The notes under the pieces: model-generated
The model's database searches: none
Seen by the model: only the letters and a program-made list of their open reading frames with translations
Told to the model about the DNA's origin: nothing
Source: Massariosphaeria phaeospora
Lineage: Eukaryota; Ascomycota; Dothideomycetes; Pleosporales
NCBI GenBank assembly: GCA_011032825.1
Contig: JAADJZ010000007.1
Span: forward strand, 1,116,001 to 1,180,000
Direction of reading: 5' to 3'
DNA length: 64,000 bases
Part shown: piece after piece, positions 31,642 to 42,600 of the stretch
How the letters are laid out: the number at the start of each line of letters is the position of its first letter
Position numbering within the stretch: the first letter of the stretch is position 1
Translations under genes and position numbers: made by a program

Positions 31642-33178
31642 TCATCCAGACGCCGAAAGCTTGAAACCACCCGGTACAGCAGTTTGGAAAATCTGTTCAG
31701 TGTCGAACTTCTTACTAGTTTCCAGTAGGCGCGCCAAACTCTCCTCCCCGTACCCTTTGAAGACATGCTCTTGGTAGTAGGCATAGTTGGTAAACAAATA
31801 TCTATGGAGCAAGCCCTTCTCTCTCGCGAGATGCTTACATTTAGCCAGCAGTTGCTCAACGCCTTCGTGGATCCTCTTATCGTCTTCTGGAGAATTCCAC
31901 GTTGGATTGATAAAAAAGATCAATAGCGGGCCGTCTGCTGGGTCGATATCTTTCGCGTTCCCCCCTGCCTTCTGGGAATTCTGCAGCAAGGCTTTGGTTA
32001 AGGGGAAGAAGCCGAGCGACAAGATGAGGCCTTCTGCGTCTTTCAGGGGTTCCAGCGTCTGGAGCCACGCTTGGTGGAGCTCGTTCATCAATGCGGGGTC
32101 GGGTCGGATTGTCAACGTGGCGTAGAAGGACCTACAGAGTTAGCAAGCGACGTGCAAGCCATGCCGTTCTTGCTCATCCACTGTACGTACCGGACTCCGT
32201 CTTTCGTGAAGTTAGAAAGCTCATTGCAGAAGTCGATATGAGTTGATGTCCTCATAGTGCCATATCCCTCGATCTGATGCGGAAGCGACGTGAAGCGCTG
32301 TAAGGAGGGAGGGTTCTCCAGCCCTTTGGTCTGGTACATGCAGCAAGTAGCTACATGGTTACCAAAGGCATAACCCGCGCTCGACATGATGTGAGTATCT
32401 TCGTCGACTTCGTTATTGACAAAGTCGACAGTGGCATGCACAAGCTGGCTAAATGCGTCCGGCATGTAGTACGTGACACCGCCCCAGATGGGGCCCAACT
32501 CAAATGTGTTCATCTTGAACGCGGTGACGATTCCGAAGTTGTTCAGGCCGCCGCGGAGTGATATCCATAGATCGGGGTTTTCGTTGGCGTTGGCGTGAAC
32601 AAGCTCTCCGGATGCAAGAATAACCTCGAAATCGATAACAGAGTCGCAAGCGAAGCCCCGACGAGTCGAATATAGAGACAACCCACCTTGAATTTGGTCA
32701 TCGAGTGTCGCGCCGAATATTTACCCAAAGACTCACCTCCGAGCACCAAGCCACCCACACCAACCCTCCCGACTCTGCCCCCTGCCGTCGTCACGCCATG
32801 CTTCTCCAGCTCCCCATACACCGAGCCCCACGTCTCGCCCACGCCAATCTCAACAACAGATTTATCGCCATTCAACGATATACCCTTGAGTCCGCGTAGG
32901 TCCATCGTGACTCCATCTTGAATGTTGGCGCTGCCGGCAATGGGCGTGTGTCCCGTGCCACGAACAGCGAGCAAGAGTTTCTGCTGCTTCAGAGCCGGGC
33001 CGAGCGCCTTCATCAGGCTGCTGACATCTTGAGTGCTGGTCGGCTGGACGATGAACGCGGGTTTTATCGCGCTGGCGAATGAGGCGAAGTAGGATGCGTT
33101 GGATGTGTCGTACGGCTCGCTTCCTGGCAGCAAGACTTTGCCTGGGACGGCTTTGTCGAGGAGCTGTTCGGTGTCCAT
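31642..33178 (-). CDS. FAD-linked oxidoreductase, berberine-bridge type
   Basis: Three exons on the minus strand (33178..32737, 32686..32191, 32131..31642) with introns of 50 and 59 bp; 475 residues. The FAD_binding_4 domain (about 40-210) shows PAFIVQPTSTQDVSSLM, LLLAVRGTGHTPIAGSA and the flavin loop GRVGRVGVGGLVLGGGLS. The C-terminal substrate and BBE-like part includes ITNYAYY-type residues (FTNYAYYQEHVFKGYG). No signal peptide is seen, so it is probably cytosolic. The second covalent-flavin Cys of bicovalent members is not evident. Substrate unknown; family members oxidise sugars, alkaloids or polyketide intermediates, and no biosynthetic cluster surrounds it. A minus-strand TATA box lies about 80 bp upstream. 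Confidence 0.92.
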
Positions 33179-33254
33179 TTGAAACGAGAGATCTGAGGCA
33201 CAGTTGTCTTCGAGTCGTGGTATGTGGTTTTATTTCAAGGCGATCGTTCGCGGG

Positions 33255-33264
33255 GTATATATAA
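33255..33264 (-). promoter_or_regulatory. TATA box of the FAD oxidoreductase
   Basis: TTATATATAC on the minus strand, about 77-86 bp upstream of the start codon at 33178. Confidence 0.6.
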
Positions 33265-34119
33265 CGGACAGCATCCTGGTTAACCCAACATTTTAGTCTC
33301 TCCATGCGCTGCATCTTCTCGTGCGACGTGCGTCACGGGATTGTTTGATCTTATTAGTTGGTTTGAAATCATGACATGGTCGGCACAGCGCGAGGGCCGA
33401 ATCAGAAGCGCTGGAGATTGGGTCAAGCGAAGCCGTACAATGGGGAGTCTTGGTCGTGGTTTCTCGGGGTTTGGTGATTGTCGTAGCGTGTGGAGGCTGA
33501 ATCCTAAAGGACCGAAAGCGGTGAGCTTTGCGAAAGGGCCGATACAGCCCTGTTATATTGTTTGGCGGCTATTAGGATAGTAAGTGATCTGCTTGTTCAG
33601 AAACGAATCTGGGTTTCTTGCTGTGACGTGGCAACTTTTGTGCAGCTAATCGCAAGCAAGAAAAATTGTCTTTATCAAAGATCCAGGTCCAAACACGATA
33701 GCTGAGCTACGACTCATACACACTCTAGTGATGGTTTTTTATTTCCAATTGTAACAGGCCAGACGCAATCTCCTCAACGGTAAGAAAATTTTCAGTGCGG
33801 ACTCAAAGTATATGGTGGGGATGAAATGTTGAGACGAAGTATCTCGATATCTATCCTCCTTTCTGTTCCCCATAATGAAACCTTTAAGCTGCTCGCCTAT
33901 AGTCAAAATGTGCTCATGGCTGGCGATTCTGGATACCGCGATCTCAAACCCTGCGAGCCTACAAGAACGAGTTAAACATGGCGAAAACGCTCAGTGCGGT
34001 GTCAAAGATCGAGAATTATACTACTCTTCTATCAGAGATTTTCTCGAGGACGTTATTAAGTTTTCCCTGTCACATACTACTAAATCTTCCCTATCTATCC
34101 ACCACCGCTCTCAACCCCA
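33265..34119. other. Intergenic, no supported gene
   Basis: Upstream of the FAD oxidoreductase and downstream of the PEP-mutase-like gene. A 79-codon frame at 33341-33580 and the 5' part of a frame at 33875-34423 have no motifs; the latter is mostly the antisense of the next gene. Confidence 0.5.
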
Positions 34120-34917
34120 TCAAACCGCCTCCCCATCCAATATACTCCTTGCCTCCTCCTCCACCCCCTTCGCAGTCTTCAACATCAACTGCGGCCCCAC
34201 ACTAATCCTCGCCACCCCGATCTCACTCAACTCCTTCACCGTCAAGCCCCCCGGCACCGCCCTCAACAATATCACATTCAACCTTCCACCCAGCGCCTTA
34301 GACGCCTTCTCCACCTCCTCCCTACTGGTACCGCCCCTCTCCCGGCCCGACCAGATAAACACGTTCGCCGCTCCAGCCTCAAGATACGCTTTGCCCCGGC
34401 TGATAGCCTCATCGATATCCTGACCCCCAATCAGCGCATCCGTCCGCGCATTAACCACAAAATCCGGCACGCCTTCTTCCGCCGCGACTCTCAACACGCG
34501 GCGAACGCGCTCCTGCGCCTCGCCAACGCTATACAGTCCATTCGTCTCGCGCTCGAAATCTTCCAGGTTGATTCCCACGGCGCCCAGTTTGATGACTTCC
34601 TTAACCCCCTCTTCTAGTTTGTCGCCAAATCCGTCCATGAAGTCAACGGTAAGAGGTAGGTTGGTCGCTTTGGCAACTCGGGCGACGCCCTTGATGGCGT
34701 GCAGGTTCGTGGCCAGATCGAGCTCGACGTCGTCGAGGCCGGCGGCTGCGGCGATGGCATACGAGGCTGTTGCGAGGGCGCGTGTGCGTGGGAGCGAGGC
34801 GATTGCGCGTGCGGAGATGGCGTCCCAGATGTTGGTAAGGATGAGGGGGATGCCGGGGCGATGGAGGGAGCGGAGTTGAAGGGCAAGGTCGTTTTGGGTA
34901 GAGGGTTGGCCAGACAT
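34120..34917 (-). CDS. PEP mutase / isocitrate lyase superfamily enzyme
   Basis: Single exon, 265 residues from ATG 34917. TIM-barrel family with phosphoenolpyruvate mutase and 2-methylisocitrate lyase. Recognisable segments: LILTNIWDAISARAIA, VDFMDGFGD (metal-binding Asp region), GAVGINLEDFE, FVVNARTDAL and the AGAANVFIW strand. The Cys-Gly-His loop of true isocitrate lyases is absent, so it is not a glyoxylate-cycle enzyme. Related fungal proteins of this size cleave or rearrange C-C or C-P bonds of 2-oxo acids; the substrate is open. No signal peptide. A TATA box lies about 100 bp upstream on the minus strand. Confidence 0.9.
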   Translation of the reverse strand: MSGQPSTQNDLALQLRSLHRPGIPLILTNIWDAISARAIASLPRTRALATASYAIAAAAGLDDVELDLATNLHAIKGVARVAKATNLPLTVDFMDGFGDKLEEGVKEVIKLGAVGINLEDFERETNGLYSVGEAQERVRRVLRVAAEEGVPDFVVNARTDALIGGQDIDEAISRGKAYLEAGAANVFIWSGRERGGTSREEVEKASKALGGRLNVILLRAVPGGLTVKELSEIGVARISVGPQLMLKTAKGVEEEARSILDGEAV

Positions 34918-35017
34918 TTTGTGGAAGGGATAAGGCGGCTTTTAGGATGGAAGACTTGGTAGGAGTTATTTGCTGAGTGTTTGCCGTTGGAGGAAGTAGA
35001 CGAGAATCAGAAGTCTC

Positions 35018-35029
35018 TTATATACTCAA
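35018..35029 (-). promoter_or_regulatory. TATA box of the PEP-mutase-like gene
   Basis: GAGTATATAAGA-type string on the minus strand, about 100 bp before the ATG at 34917. Confidence 0.55.
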
Positions 35030-35824
35030 ACTATCCCACCCGGGCCACCCCATCTTCCGTCTAGCCCAATGCTATCTCGCTCAATGAGTCATCTTTAGTT
35101 CGTATTTCACTCGGTGCTTTTCATGAGTTTATCATGGTTTTTCCTCCGTCGTGTTCCCACGTCGTCCACGAGAACTAACCGAGACACCGAAGCTTTCAAA
35201 TTGACCACTCACATCACCAGGCCACACCCGTCGGTAGCCGGCTACCTGGGCACTTTTCGGAACTCGTGCATGCGTGTTTGGAGCCGAAAGCGCGTAGGTT
35301 GACTGAGTAACTAATGCGATGATGCCCCTCATTGGCGTGTGGAGATTTTAGTATACACGGGCGGCCTGAACTCTCTACTTCACATGTAAGAGAACAAGGA
35401 GAGATTCTGGAGTAAATTCGATTTGCATACTCACTGGCCAAAACATACCGCGTTTAAAAAGTAGGTATCGATTTGCGACTGGGTAAAAGTAAAGTCAAGA
35501 GTTCAAAATGGGGTATCGATGCGGTTCCCAAGTCCATTCGCCAGTTCATTAGCAGAAGCCCAATATTAAGAAAACTGCCTCCTAGTCTGCAAGTCATGTT
35601 TTCAACCCACAGATACCGATCCCGCTGAACCAAAGGGGTATACGCGAACCCCGGAAAACGCCCAGTCCTCGAAGCGTCAGTCATGTTGTGTCGTATCCTA
35701 TGTTATTCTTCGTCTTTCCCTAATTGCAAATGGGGCTACTGCGAATGCGGTGCAAAGCAGGATAATCCCTGGCAAAGTCCTGCTCCAAGCCCACTCTGGA
35801 CGCACGAAAGTTGCAGCTCAATAA
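35030..35824. other. Intergenic, no supported gene
   Basis: Short frames on both strands without motifs. It lies between the promoter of the PEP-mutase-like gene and the 3' end of the next gene on the same strand. Confidence 0.5.
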
Positions 35825-37051
35825 TCATAGATCACGATCGCTCTCGGTCGGGAGTTGTGATCTAGGCAAGAAATCCTTCAAATCCGTCAACCTATTGCGA
35901 CAGTGAATGACGAATATTGCAATGGCGAGGGAGTTCCACACATCGTAACCCTCTTGGCCGAAGTCGAACATAGCTACCGTCCGAAGAGAAGGAGCAATCG
36001 CGTTCATATCGTAGCTCACGAAGGCCATGATCGTGTGGGATGTGATGACACCGTAAAGAGTCGGGAGATCGGGCGCAGAAGCGTCAGAACTACTGGGCTC
36101 CTGGACGTTGAACGCGTCGCGCCACTGATTGGCTAATTTTCTTAGCTTGCGAACCATCTTTTGTTCCACGAGTGCCGGTGCTGTGTCTTTCCGAGCGCTG
36201 ACAATCTGAAAGACAGAAAGGTTTCCCCAGACGTCCTCTAAACGGCCATCTCTCAGCGCCCATTGTTCATACTGCTGGATTCCCCGGTGAATGTGGAATT
36301 CTGGAGTGCGAATGGGAGCACGAGTTAGGACGGCATCGCGCGCTCGGGGACCGATATTAAAGATATCGCTGATTGCCTTTTGAGCTGCGCCTTTGTCAGT
36401 CGCCATGTATCTTTTCAGGCAAGTGTTTTGCATACCATGGAAATCAGACCCAAAGGCCGGCTTAATGAAAGCTTTGTCTATGTTCGTAGTGAATAAGTTC
36501 ACAGGAAGCATGACAAAGTCGTCGACCCAACCCCCCGGCATGAGCGCCTCGAACCCGCGCATGCCCAATTTCTGAAAGAGAAAGATCGCATCCTCGGTCC
36601 AGCCAGCAGCGCGGAGATCTTGTCCTTGATGTTCACGCCGCTTTCTCTCTGCGTCAGGCTTGATAGTCTTCTGTTGTTCTATGTATTCGGCCTCATCAAC
36701 AACCATGGTTTCTTCGTTCGCGTCCCACGTATCGTCTTCGGCAATATTCATATGTTCCGTAAGCCCATCTAGTAAAGTGTCGCCATCGTAGTCTGTATAT
36801 GCTCGCTCCAAAGAGGTTGGCGGTGAGGGAGGAAGTTTAGTCGCATCAGCGGACGGACTAGCAGCGGGAGTCCTAAGATCCCAGTTCGTGATTAAGGTCT
36901 CGGGGCTCAGTGCTTTAGTCGGACTCGAAGGCGTTTTGTATCTCCTGATTGGAACAGCTGGAACTTTGAACGGCTTTTCGCGCCGCTGTTGAGTCTTGCG
37001 GGGGCTCACGTAGTTCCAGAATCTATCGGATATGCCGCGGAGGAGAGCCAT
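35825..37051 (-). CDS. Conserved fungal protein of unknown function
   Basis: Single exon, 408 residues, ATG at 37051 (MALLRGISDRFWNYVSPRK). The first 150 residues are disordered and Ser/Pro/Lys-rich (SPRKTQQRREKPFKVP). From about 150 a folded part begins (AAGWTEDAIFLFQKLGMRGFE), with conserved-looking aromatic blocks GWVDDFVMLP, QYEQWALRDGRLEDVWGN and HTIMAFVSYD. A domain-like region continues to GYDVWNSLAIAIFVIHCRN. I recognise no named domain. The basic N-terminus would suit a nuclear protein. It is divergent from the deoxyhypusine hydroxylase gene across 538 bp, so the two may share a promoter. Confidence 0.75.
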   Translation of the reverse strand: MALLRGISDRFWNYVSPRKTQQRREKPFKVPAVPIRRYKTPSSPTKALSPETLITNWDLRTPAASPSADATKLPPSPPTSLERAYTDYDGDTLLDGLTEHMNIAEDDTWDANEETMVVDEAEYIEQQKTIKPDAERKRREHQGQDLRAAGWTEDAIFLFQKLGMRGFEALMPGGWVDDFVMLPVNLFTTNIDKAFIKPAFGSDFHGMQNTCLKRYMATDKGAAQKAISDIFNIGPRARDAVLTRAPIRTPEFHIHRGIQQYEQWALRDGRLEDVWGNLSVFQIVSARKDTAPALVEQKMVRKLRKLANQWRDAFNVQEPSSSDASAPDLPTLYGVITSHTIMAFVSYDMNAIAPSLRTVAMFDFGQEGYDVWNSLAIAIFVIHCRNRLTDLKDFLPRSQLPTESDRDL

Positions 37052-37589
37052 GATTGCGGCTGCCGATGAGAAGGGAGTGTATCAGGAGCGTAGGGTCATT
37101 CGAGGCTAAAGGTTAGTTGAGGATAGAAGGATTCCGAGAGCGACAAAGAGAGAGCCGTGGAAGGGCCCGAAGAGGCGGTCAGCGGTTGTGATGAATAGCA
37201 GGGCGAGGGTAAGGAGTCCAGCGAGTCACCGAGCTGGGGCGGGGCGACTTGGACGGTTCGAGGCGGTGAGTTCGGTGGACAATAGCATGGCAAGGCGTGT
37301 AGGTGAAGGTAGCGGAAGGGTCGAGGCAACGGAGGCTGGCGCGCTAAGAGCCCTCGAATGCCCACCTGCCCGCAGGTGGTTGGGGCGCTCGGCTCACCTC
37401 GAGGTCGGAGCGCGTGCCTTGGCAATTACTAGTGCCTGCCCAGGTGAAATCCAATCTTATCTGATCATCGCCCCCGCCAAAAATTTGCCCCTCACCACAC
37501 AGCGCGCAGGTACAGACGCGCACACTTGTTCGACAGTGCCCCCGATCTCGAGCATATCTTCCTACCTGTTGAACCCACCTGTTGAACCA
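37052..37589. promoter_or_regulatory. Divergent intergenic region
   Basis: A 538-bp bidirectional spacer between the unknown gene (minus) and deoxyhypusine hydroxylase (plus). The long frame that starts at 37188 runs into the hydroxylase gene in frame, but its first 134 codons are low complexity and the family start is at 37590. No TATA box was seen. Confidence 0.4.
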
Positions 37590-38638
37590 ATGGCTGCCAC
37601 AGATCCTCCCTCCGATGGGCAGGTCATCACACTACGTAATATCCTCACATCTGAGAAAGAAACCCTTGCGCGACGGTTTCGCGCCGCCTTCTCCCTCAAG
37701 TACCTCGCATCCCTGCAGCCGCCTAGCAAGCAGAGCGTTCCTGCTATCGAAGCCATTTCTGCTGCATTCTCCTCGCCTTCCGCACTACTCAAACATGAGC
37801 TTGCCTACTGCCTCGGGCAGTCCCGCCACGACGCCGCAATAGCTCCGCTACGAAGTGTACTGGAAGACAAAGACGAGGATCCCATGTGTCGCCATGAGGC
37901 CGCGGAGGCGTTGGGTGCCTTGGGGGATAAAGGGAGTTTAGATCTTCTGAAGCAGCTGCGCGACGATGCCCAAGAACAAGACGTGGTCAGGGAAACGTGT
38001 GAGATCGCAGTGGATAGGATTGAGTGGGAGCATGGCCTGCAGAGCAAAGACGAGAAGTTGAAGCAGAGGTGATTGATAGACACTTTCCTTGCCCACGTAT
38101 AGCAAAACTAACTAGCTTTAGTGACTTCGCATCCATAGACCCCGCGCCGCCACTACCAGCGAACTGTGAAGCTCCGTCGATACCTGGTCTCGAAAAGTCG
38201 CTGCTTGACACATCCCTGCCACTATTCCAGCGATACAGAGCCATGTTCGCTTTACGGGACTTGTGTTCGCCGCCAGACCTCCCGACCGCCGTTCCAGCCG
38301 TCCAATCCCTTGCGCGCGGCTTCACCGACCCTTCCACATTATTTCGCCATGAAATTGCCTTCGTCTTCGGGCAGCTGTCACATCCTGCATCTATTCCAAG
38401 TCTGACCGAGACTTTGAGTAACACCAAGGAGGAAAGCATGGTCCGACACGAAGCTGCTGAGGCACTAGGAAGTCTTGGAAAAGAGGAGGGCGTGGTGGAC
38501 AACTTGAGGAAGTTTCTGGACGACCCAGAGCCGGTCGTACGGGACAGTGTGATAGTGGCCCTCGATATGGCAGAATTCGAGAAGAATGGGGAGGTGGAGT
38601 ACGCCATTGTCCCGGACGGGCAGCCGATTGCAGCGTAG
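37590..38638 (+). CDS. LIA1: Deoxyhypusine hydroxylase
   Basis: Completes hypusine formation on eIF5A by hydroxylating deoxyhypusine with a non-haem di-iron centre. Exons 37590..38068 and 38122..38638 flank a 53-bp intron and give 331 residues, as expected. The protein is a HEAT-repeat dyad. The four iron-binding His-Glu pairs are visible: KHELAYCLGQ and RHEAAEALGALG in the first half, RHEIAFVFGQL and RHEAAEALGSLG in the second. The ATG at 37590 (MAATDPPSD) fits the family; an upstream in-frame extension is low complexity and was not used. The gene ends 87 bp from the convergent RPA12 gene. Lia1 is the yeast name for the enzyme. Confidence 0.95.
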
Positions 38639-38725
38639 CAGTGACGAAGCTCGTTACTGCATCAAAGAGGTGTTTACAATGTACAACGTTCGACTAAACC
38701 TAATAGTAGAAGTCTTGACCGATTT

Positions 38726-39199
38726 TTAGTTGTTCTCGTTCCACCTGTAGGATAGAGTTGTCAGTCGAGGCAAATTGTTCATTGTGCAAAAGACGTACTT
38801 GTTCCCACACTCGCATTCGTAGAAAACAGTTGTGCCTTCGTCTGCGCTACGCAGCTGCTGTGTATAGTAACGGACTTCTTCTCTACCGCACTTTTCGCAA
38901 GTCTGGCTAGTGATGGCATGGGTCTGCATGTCGGCTTCCGTGATGGTCTGCACCTCCGATCGCTTTGCGCGCAACGCTGAGGGGAAAGCGGTGGGCTTGG
39001 AACGCGTGACTATTGTCTTAGAAGACGTGTCTAGATGGTGGCTTATTAGCTGTTCCGCCCGTGTGGACGCGCCTAGATGCATACCTTTGCATGAGGCGCC
39101 GCAGACCTGGCAAGTCAGTATCGCATTTTGCTTCCCGGCACTGCCATCAAGTAGATTTCCGCAGTCGGTGCAGAATACGAGAGAGCCGATGGCCGCCAT
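38726..39199 (-). CDS. RPA12: DNA-directed RNA polymerase I subunit Rpa12
   Basis: Small Zn-ribbon subunit of RNA polymerase I that supports transcript cleavage and termination. Exons 39199..38799 and 38744..38726: a 54-bp intron splits the last codons, so the chain ends CGNKWNENN (139 residues). The N-terminal ribbon is FCTDCGNLL...LTCQVCG. The TFIIS-like C-terminal ribbon has CEKCG and the acidic hairpin QLRSADEGTTVFY, the catalytic Asp-Glu loop. An oddity: the last Cys pair is YECECG, a CXC spacing where the family has CX2C. The codons around it are unambiguous and frame is kept. It is divergent from SCC2 across 415 bp. Confidence 0.93.
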   Translation of the reverse strand: MAAIGSLVFCTDCGNLLDGSAGKQNAILTCQVCGASCKGMHLGASTRAEQLISHHLDTSSKTIVTRSKPTAFPSALRAKRSEVQTITEADMQTHAITSQTCEKCGREEVRYYTQQLRSADEGTTVFYECECGNKYVFCTMNNLPRLTTLSYRWNENN

Positions 39200-39614
39200 C
39201 GCGTATTGTGTTCAGGTGTGGTCTGAACTCGCCAAAGTGTGCGACAGGCTGGAAAAAGTACGACCTCGGGAAGCGTGACCGCGCGGGGGACGCTAGTCCC
39301 GAATCGAAGGCGGTCAGACCGCGTTGGACCCGTCACTGGACATCTGCACTTTCACTCCACACTACGTATTCCATCGTCAGTTTCGCTGAGTACGACGAGG
39401 ATTCCGGACTAGCAAACGCGTCGCGCGGCTGCACGAAGATACCGGCATGCAACTGGGCGATTTGTTCGTTATACGACCCTATTCCGGCCATGCGCGCCAG
39501 AGCGTTTGCTACCTAAACCCCATTCTCAGGACTCCCGTCAATGTGCAGATATTCAAATTAGACCCCGCGAAATCACCCTGGGACTGATCCTTGGTACACC
39601 CATAAGACGCCGTC
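39200..39614. promoter_or_regulatory. Divergent promoter region RPA12 / SCC2
   Basis: A 415-bp spacer upstream of both genes. No TATA box was seen, which is common for housekeeping genes. Confidence 0.4.
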
Positions 39615-42600
39615 ATGTCTAGCTCGTACACCGGCAACTGGCATAACGCCAATGGCGGCGGCCTGCCTTTTCGTCCACCGACTGTGGATGAAGCTCTCCC
39701 GTTCTCGCCGTTTACGTCTGTGGTTCCATTCTCACCCGGTCAGTGAAACAACTTTACCTCCCTATCCCCCTCTCAATACTCTCTCATCTACATATGAATG
39801 AAATACTGACAAGCAATAGAGATCATTCCCTTCCCCACCACCGAACCGCCCACGCCCTCGACGACCTTAGATTTGGACCAGCAGAACCTTGCGAGAAAAG
39901 CCGTGGGAATATTGGACGAAGAGATCAGAAGCGCGGCGCCTACGGCTCAATATCTACAAAACACTCTGTCCGAGTTGCGAAAGTTGCTAGATCCGGCTGA
40001 ATTACCTGAGTAGTAAGGCGCTTTGCTTCTCCAACGAGATAGCCATTAACGATCCTCCAGTCACTTCAAACCAGCTACGTATCTTGCAACGCCTAAACCG
40101 GACAGTCCTTCAACCAAGACGAATGGTTCTACAGCCCCCAAAAATACCTCTATGAGTCTCTTCGCGAGCATGCTATTAGAGAAGACCGACGTAGATTTCT
40201 TACAGGCAGGCCAGCAATCCTCACAACGGCCCAGAGTGAAGAAAGAACACCAGAGGCAACACCTTAACGAACCTCCTACGCGAACAAATTTCAAGCCGCA
40301 GATAGAAAGTCTCAACAACGCTCCGCGTGCAAATCTTCCAAACGTAGCTACTTCCACACCTTTCGCTTCTACGAATACCTCCAACGCTACGCCAGCGCGC
40401 CCTGGCCCTGCCATAGTCATCAAACCTCTTCCACCCACGGCTCGGCGAGAAGAATATCAACGGTATGACAAGATCGGACTTGGTAACAATCTATCCCAGA
40501 GGAAACGAGAAGATCGGGTAGAGAACGAGATGCCAACCATGCGTCCGCAGGAACGGGAGATTGCTAATCGTAAAACCCATGAGCTACGCTCCTTCGTAGA
40601 CGAACTGTCGGATGAGAAGGATCAAGGCGAAGAATCGAGATATTTCAGAAAGCTTGTCACGGATGAGACGGAACTGACGGTGCTTCGACACAACGCTTTG
40701 GCTAGTTTGTGCGACAAGGCATCAAGCGTCGTCAACACCGGCGTCTTTTCTTCTTTGTCGGTCGAGGATGTTTTGCAACTCCAGTCACTATGCGAAGGCT
40801 CTGTCACTGCAGCTAGTCAGATATCGCTAGATCCGACTGAAGGCGAAACCGATGCTTGGATTGACCGCTTGGCAAAGGCTGAATCGGGACTGAGAGCGTC
40901 TAGACTGGTCTTGGACAGTATGATCAATGGACGTGATGACCGCCAGATCTGCCCAGAGGATCTGGTGACAAGAGTCATGCAGGCTACCAAGCACATGCTC
41001 ACTACATGCATTATACCTGTCGTCGAGTCTCGCAGGACCGGTACATCGTCAGATCTATTCGATGTAGCTGTGAAACATCAAAAAGAGTTGCACTCCGTCC
41101 TTCGATTATGTGGCAACATTTTCAGCAGAGTGGCTGCTTTGATAGGAAAAGTCAATCTGACAGATACGGCCCTCAATCCAGTCGCATTTTTGTCATTAGA
41201 ACTCATTGTCGTTCAAAACGGCGATAACGAGAAAGACTCAGCACTGGGAATCCAAAAATTCGAGCTCTTCCGACAGAAAGCCGTCGAAGTCATTGCGCAG
41301 ATCTTCGCATGTCACCCGGACCAGAGGAACTTTGTCATTGCTGAGGTCCTGAATAGCCTCGAGAAGTTGCCAGACAAGCGGGCAAGTGCCAGACAATTCA
41401 AGTCTGCTAGAGAAGCACCTATTATGCTCCTCTCAGCCTTGTTCATGCGTGTTGTCCAAGTCGCCGCTACGAACAGAGAGAAGCAGGATAGGAATTCACC
41501 TGCTGATGCGCAGAGCGGTGAGGCGGAAATTGAAGACTCGAACAGCGACTCCGACGACGAACGTCCTCGTTCAAAAAAGACTCCCCACAAACTCACTAGC
41601 AACCGAAGTCCTATCGAAATCGCGCGACAGCTGATGCATAGTGCCACTGGCATTGCTGGTCACATTGCTCATACACTCATCGACCGGGCGTCTAACGTGT
41701 CTAAATCCGGTGATAAGCCTTTTCGCAACCTTTTGGACTTGTTTATCGAGGACTTTTGCAATGTCCTAGGTTCTCCAGAGTGGCCAGCTGCCGTACTGCT
41801 CCTGCAACAGCTACTTCTACGTATGAACACGATTAGCTCCGATAAGGATGCGAAGGCAATTGCGAAGGATATGGCGCTTTCTGCTATAGCAAAAATGGGT
41901 TGTGGTATTATTGACTTCAAGATTCGGCTGAAGCAACAGAAACGAACACTCGACGTTTCCCAATCTGATCTTACAGCCAAATTGGATAATCTGGCTGGGG
42001 CTGCCTTGGACAATCAGATCAACGATAAGGGTCTGCTTGCGTTCGACGGGCCATACAGGATGGTCCTTGAATCGCTCCCCAGCTATCTCAATCCTCAGGC
42101 CGGGCTCGATGATCCACATCTTCAGTCCATCAGCGGATGCCATGTTACATTCTGGATGCATGCTTTCGATCAAGCATTTGTGGATAAGAATGTCGAAGCA
42201 CCGCGTCCACAGATTGTTGTCGAACTCCAACAACGTCTGGAGACCATGCTTATGGACCCGAAATGGTTGTCAAGAGAATAGTAAGTTTATTCTCACCTGC
42301 ATAAAACCACTACTGACGGCGTCCCTCAGTAAATTTGAAGAAGTAGCGGAGAGCCAAAGTCAAATTGCAGCGGGCATTATAACACTTCAAGACGCATTCT
42401 GCAAATATCTTCCTAACATGATCAATGTATTGCTCCTCAATACCAGGAATCACCTACCGAAGCTCAAAGCAAGAGGAATGAGCGGTCTTACCCAACTCAT
42501 CGAGAAAGACGCCAGGATTCTAAACGAGGCAGCTTTCGTGGGTGTCACGAAACTGGTGTTGGATGCATCCGCAAGTGTTCGAGAAACTACTGTTTCCCTC

